Source: Micromonospora parastrephiae (GTDB taxonomy: Bacteria > Actinomycetota > Actinomycetes > Mycobacteriales > Micromonosporaceae). From it: a stretch of DNA of 46,085 bases. Position numbers and translations under genes: made by a program. Position 1 is the stretch's first letter, and every line of letters starts with the position of its first letter. Shown here piece after piece: positions 43,736 to 46,085 of the stretch. The stretch covers positions 1 to 46,085 of the forward strand of contig NZ_JAEVHM010000029.1 in the NCBI RefSeq assembly GCF_016802865.1, written 5' to 3'. The notes beneath the pieces are model-generated. The model saw only the letters and a program-made list of their open reading frames with translations, ran no database searches and was not told the DNA's origin.

Positions 43736-44649
43736 AGCGGCTTTTCCCTCCGTGCTCGCTTGCGGTTCGCATTGGTGTCCGGCATCCGGTGTGCGTCGAC
43801 GGCCCGCACGGTGAGTTCGAGCGCCTCGGCGGTCCGTTCGTAGGTGCGCTGTGCGACGGCGACGTAGATGAGGTCGAGGATCAGAAGCTGCGAGTGCAGC
43901 GCGGAGAGGGCCGCGAGCCGGAACGTGGTCTCGTGCACCGAGGTGGTGAAGACGACGTCGGCGACCTCGGCCAGCGGTGAGCGGGCGAACGAGGTGACCG
44001 CCACGGTCAGGGCACCATGATCGGCGGCCTCGGCGAGCATTTCGATCGCCTCACGGGTCCGGCCGGAGTGCGACAGGCTGATCGCGACGTCGCCCGGCCC
44101 GAGCAGCGCGGCGTTGGTGAGGGCGGTGTGCGTGTCGGCGCGGTACCGCACCGGGATGCGGATGCGTTCGAGCCGGAACGCCATTTCACTGCCCGCGGTG
44201 CCGCTGCTGCCCAGCCCGAAGATCTCCACCCGACCGGCGGCGGCGATCGCGGCCGCCACCCGTTCGACCGCGGAGGTGTCCAGGCCGGACGCGGTCGCTT
44301 GGATGGCCCGGGTGTCCGCGGCGGTGATCACGTCGAGGACGCTGCCGATCGGATCCTCCGGCGCGATGTCCCCGGAGATGTCGGTCTCCCAGCGTGCCTG
44401 CTCGGCCCGCCCGGTCTCGGTCGCGACGGCCACGCGTAGGTTGGCGTACCCCTTGAAGCCGAGTGCCCGGCTGAAGCGGGTGACCGTCGCGGTGGAGGTC
44501 CCGGATCGTTCGGCCAGGTCGACGATGCTGGCATGCGCCGCCGTCTCCGGATCGCCGAGGATGGCCTCGGCGATCTTCGCCAGGGCCTCCGGCATGTTCG
44601 GCCCCTCCATGCGGAGCCGCACCAGCAGCCCGCCACTCTCACCCGTCAC
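43732..44649 (-). CDS. MurR/RpiR family regulator
   Basis: The 305-residue protein uses GTG 44649 (AAGGA 8 nt before). An RpiR HTH domain (about 20-90: AILGDPETAAHASIVDLAERSGTSTATVTRFSRALGFKGY, described as a unit) precedes a SIS domain (about 125-260) with IFGLGSSGTAGSEMAFRLERIR and VAISLSHSGRTREAIEMLAEA. Such SIS domains sense a phosphosugar. It is first in the transport operon and divergent from a kinase gene, so it probably controls both, with an aminosugar phosphate as effector (inference). Confidence 0.87.
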   Translation of the reverse strand: MTGESGGLLVRLRMEGPNMPEALAKIAEAILGDPETAAHASIVDLAERSGTSTATVTRFSRALGFKGYANLRVAVATETGRAEQARWETDISGDIAPEDPIGSVLDVITAADTRAIQATASGLDTSAVERVAAAIAAAGRVEIFGLGSSGTAGSEMAFRLERIRIPVRYRADTHTALTNAALLGPGDVAISLSHSGRTREAIEMLAEAADHGALTVAVTSFARSPLAEVADVVFTTSVHETTFRLAALSALHSQLLILDLIYVAVAQRTYERTAEALELTVRAVDAHRMPDTNANRKRARREKPL

Positions 44650-44687
44650 TAGTGATCGTCCTTTTCATCGAGTAGCTATGAAGATGA

Positions 44688-44716
44688 AAATTACGACCAC
44701 ATCAATGTCTAGTCAA
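44688..44716 (-). promoter_or_regulatory. Promoter of the regulator-importer operon, with palindrome
   Basis: The minus strand reads TTGACT (complement of 44711-44716), 17 nt, TAATTT (complement of 44688-44693). The adjacent palindrome GAAATTTC (44720-44727) and the nearby ATGAAAATT make the region unusually AT-rich and are candidate RpiR sites. No DasR-type TGGTCTAGACCA site is seen. Confidence 0.6.
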
Positions 44717-44745
44717 CAGGAAATTTCTATGCTTCGATCTGCCGC

Positions 44746-45696
44746 ATGGTGCTGGTACTGGGTGTTGACGCCGGCGGCACGGCGTCCCGGGCGGTCGTGG
44801 CGACCCGGGACGGCACCGTGGTGGGCCGCGGCTCCGCAGGCCCGGGCAACCCGACGGCGTCGGGGCCGGCCGCCGCTCACTCCATCGGCGTGGCAGTGCG
44901 CGACGCCCTGGGAAAGCACGACCCGGCGGCCGTGGTCAGCGGCGTCGCAGGCATCGCCGGCGCGGGCATCATGGCGGACCCCGAAATCGCGACGGCCTTT
45001 ACGAATCAGTGGGCGCTACGTGGCCTGACCTGCCCGGTCACCGTGGTCGGAGACGCGGTGACGGCCTTCGCGGCAGGCACACCGGCACCCTCGGGAGCGG
45101 TGCTCATCGCCGGCACCGGCGCGGTCGCCGCCCGCATCGACGATTGGCGCGTCAGCCGCACCGCCGACGGCCTCGGCTGGCTGCTGGGCGACGAGGGTTC
45201 GGGGATGTGGCTGGGCCTGCAGGCGGTGCGCTCGATCGCCCGGGCCTGGTCCGGACCCACCGTGGATCCAGGGCTGGCGGCCATCATCGCGGCGCAGGCC
45301 GGCGTGACCAGCTGCGACGAACTCGTGCGCTGGGCCGGCCGTCAGCAGCCGGCGGCGTTCGCCGCGCTGGCACCCCTGGTGTGCGCGTGCGCCACGGCCG
45401 GCGACGCCCTCGCCGAGCGTCTGACCGCCGAGGCCGCCGCTCGACTGGTCGCCACTCTCGGCGAGTTGGGCCCGCCGGACGGCCCCGTCGTGCTCGCCGG
45501 CAGCTTGCTGACCAAGACCACGTCGGTGCGAACGGCGGTGCTGGCCAGCCTCGGCGGCCCGGTTGCGACCGCCGGGGACCCGGCGGTCGGAGCCGCCTGG
45601 CTCGCACTGCGCCAGATCACCGACCAGGAGGAGGCGGTGCGCCTGCACCACCGCATGCTTCGGCTCGATCGTGAACCGTCCCTGGCCGGTCGTTGA
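44746..45696 (+). CDS. BadF/BadG-type N-acetylglucosamine kinase
   Basis: The 316-residue cytosolic ASKHA kinase starts at ATG 44746. Phosphate-1 motif LGVDAGGTASRAVVA is followed by AGPGNPTASG. The adenosine/phosphate-2 region reads LIAGTGAVAARID, and GLGWLLGDEGSGMWLGLQ is typical of GlcNAc and MurNAc kinases of this family. A late GSLLTKTTSVRTAVL loop completes the fold. It likely phosphorylates imported GlcNAc at O6. It diverges from the importer operon over only 96 nt. No nagA or nagB gene is near. Confidence 0.85.
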   Translation: MVLVLGVDAGGTASRAVVATRDGTVVGRGSAGPGNPTASGPAAAHSIGVAVRDALGKHDPAAVVSGVAGIAGAGIMADPEIATAFTNQWALRGLTCPVTVVGDAVTAFAAGTPAPSGAVLIAGTGAVAARIDDWRVSRTADGLGWLLGDEGSGMWLGLQAVRSIARAWSGPTVDPGLAAIIAAQAGVTSCDELVRWAGRQQPAAFAALAPLVCACATAGDALAERLTAEAAARLVATLGELGPPDGPVVLAGSLLTKTTSVRTAVLASLGGPVATAGDPAVGAAWLALRQITDQEEAVRLHHRMLRLDREPSLAGR

Positions 45697-45741
45697 CCAG
45701 GACCGCAGCGGTCCGGGCAGCCGGCGGGACCGACAGCGCGT

Positions 45742-46085
45742 TCACTGACGGGTCTCCTTTACCCTCGGGACCGGCGTACCGTCGTCGCACCGCGCCTTGA
45801 TCTCGCTCCGGTTGCCCGCGGACAGCAGCATCACCTGGACCTCCTTGGCAGGCCCCGAGCGGTAATCCTTGATGCTGTAGCCCGGGGCGGGATCGACGCT
45901 GACGACGCGAGCCTGATCGACGGTGCAGAGCACAGTCACCACGCCACCGAGTGCCTGAAGGCGTGTACCTGCCGTCGCGGAGGTCGGCGTCGGTGCGGCG
46001 CCGGACGGCCCCGCCGGCCGCCCGGCGCTGGGTCGGGATGGCAGGGCCGGGGCTGGCCGGGGAACGGCCCCGGCGGTGGGTCCGG
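45742..46085 (-). CDS. C-terminal part of an exported or anchored protein, cut by the window edge
   Basis: A continuous minus-strand frame reaches the window end. Read N to C it has a Pro/Ala/Gly-rich linker (PALPSRPSAGRPAGPSG, then AAPTPTSATAGT), then a compact domain: LGGVVTVLCTVDQARVVSVDPAPGYS, GPAKEVQVMLLSAG, SEIKARCDDGTPV. Two Cys likely form a disulfide. This C-terminal domain occurs on actinobacterial membrane-bound proteins including Ser/Thr kinases, but the missing N-terminus prevents assignment. Confidence 0.6.
   Translation of the reverse strand, partial: GPTAGAVPRPAPALPSRPSAGRPAGPSGAAPTPTSATAGTRLQALGGVVTVLCTVDQARVVSVDPAPGYSIKDYRSGPAKEVQVMLLSAGNRSEIKARCDDGTPVPRVKETRQ

Overview
The window is high-GC DNA with actinobacterial habits: GTG starts, GGAGG-type ribosome binding sites, leaderless -10 boxes (TAnnnT) and many secreted enzymes. 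Gene content (NgcEFG-type aminosugar importer, AA10 LPMO with a CebR/CelR-type operator, HelD-like ATPase, YeeE pair, UPF0309 sugar isomerase) suggests a soil saprophyte, most likely a member of the Micromonosporaceae. That assignment is an inference from style and content, not from a marker gene.

Left part (1-14.4 kb). A sulfur-transport pair (two YeeE/YedE half proteins) is preceded by a small, apparently frameshifted partner gene. A secreted M14 zinc carboxypeptidase and a secreted GH2+LamG glycosidase diverge from a 0.7 kb promoter region with a LacI-like palindrome. Next come an FkbM methyltransferase and a stretch rich in decayed genes: a frameshifted HAD hydrolase, a LysE pseudogene, a KUP C-terminal remnant and an ABC ATPase remnant. 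Intact aldo/keto reductase and APC permease genes lie among them.

Middle part (14.6-34.8 kb). This holds an MMPL exporter, a small membrane protein overlapping an N-terminally truncated DinB/DUF664 gene, and a secreted PQQ-type sugar dehydrogenase. A membrane-anchored unknown protein and a secreted AA10 LPMO follow. The dehydrogenase and the LPMO each have a TTGATA-N16-TA promoter directly followed by a TGGGAGCGyTyCCA-like box, about 40 nt before the start codon. This points to one cellulose-responsive redox regulon and is the most interesting feature of the window. A penicillin-acylase-like Ntn hydrolase (one frameshift), a secreted CBM-like protein, a GH15 enzyme, a methyltransferase, a VOC protein, a HelD-like ATPase, an NTF2-like protein and two small membrane proteins (one of only 48 residues) complete this part.

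Right part (35.1-46.1 kb). A TetX-like flavin monooxygenase and a TetR regulator are divergent, with only 28 nt between their start codons and a dyad covering the gap. Then comes an aminosugar locus on the minus strand: murR/rpiR-type regulator, UPF0309 SIS enzyme, NgcE-type lipoprotein, two permeases, and a secreted GH16 with a chitin-binding (CBM5/12) domain. A BadF-type N-acetylglucosamine kinase diverges from it. No ATPase is encoded, so a shared MsiK-type ATPase elsewhere is expected. The locus reads as: degrade a chitin-associated polymer outside, import the aminosugar, phosphorylate it inside, and regulate by a phosphosugar-sensing RpiR protein. The right edge cuts a gene for a protein with a Pro/Ala-rich linker.
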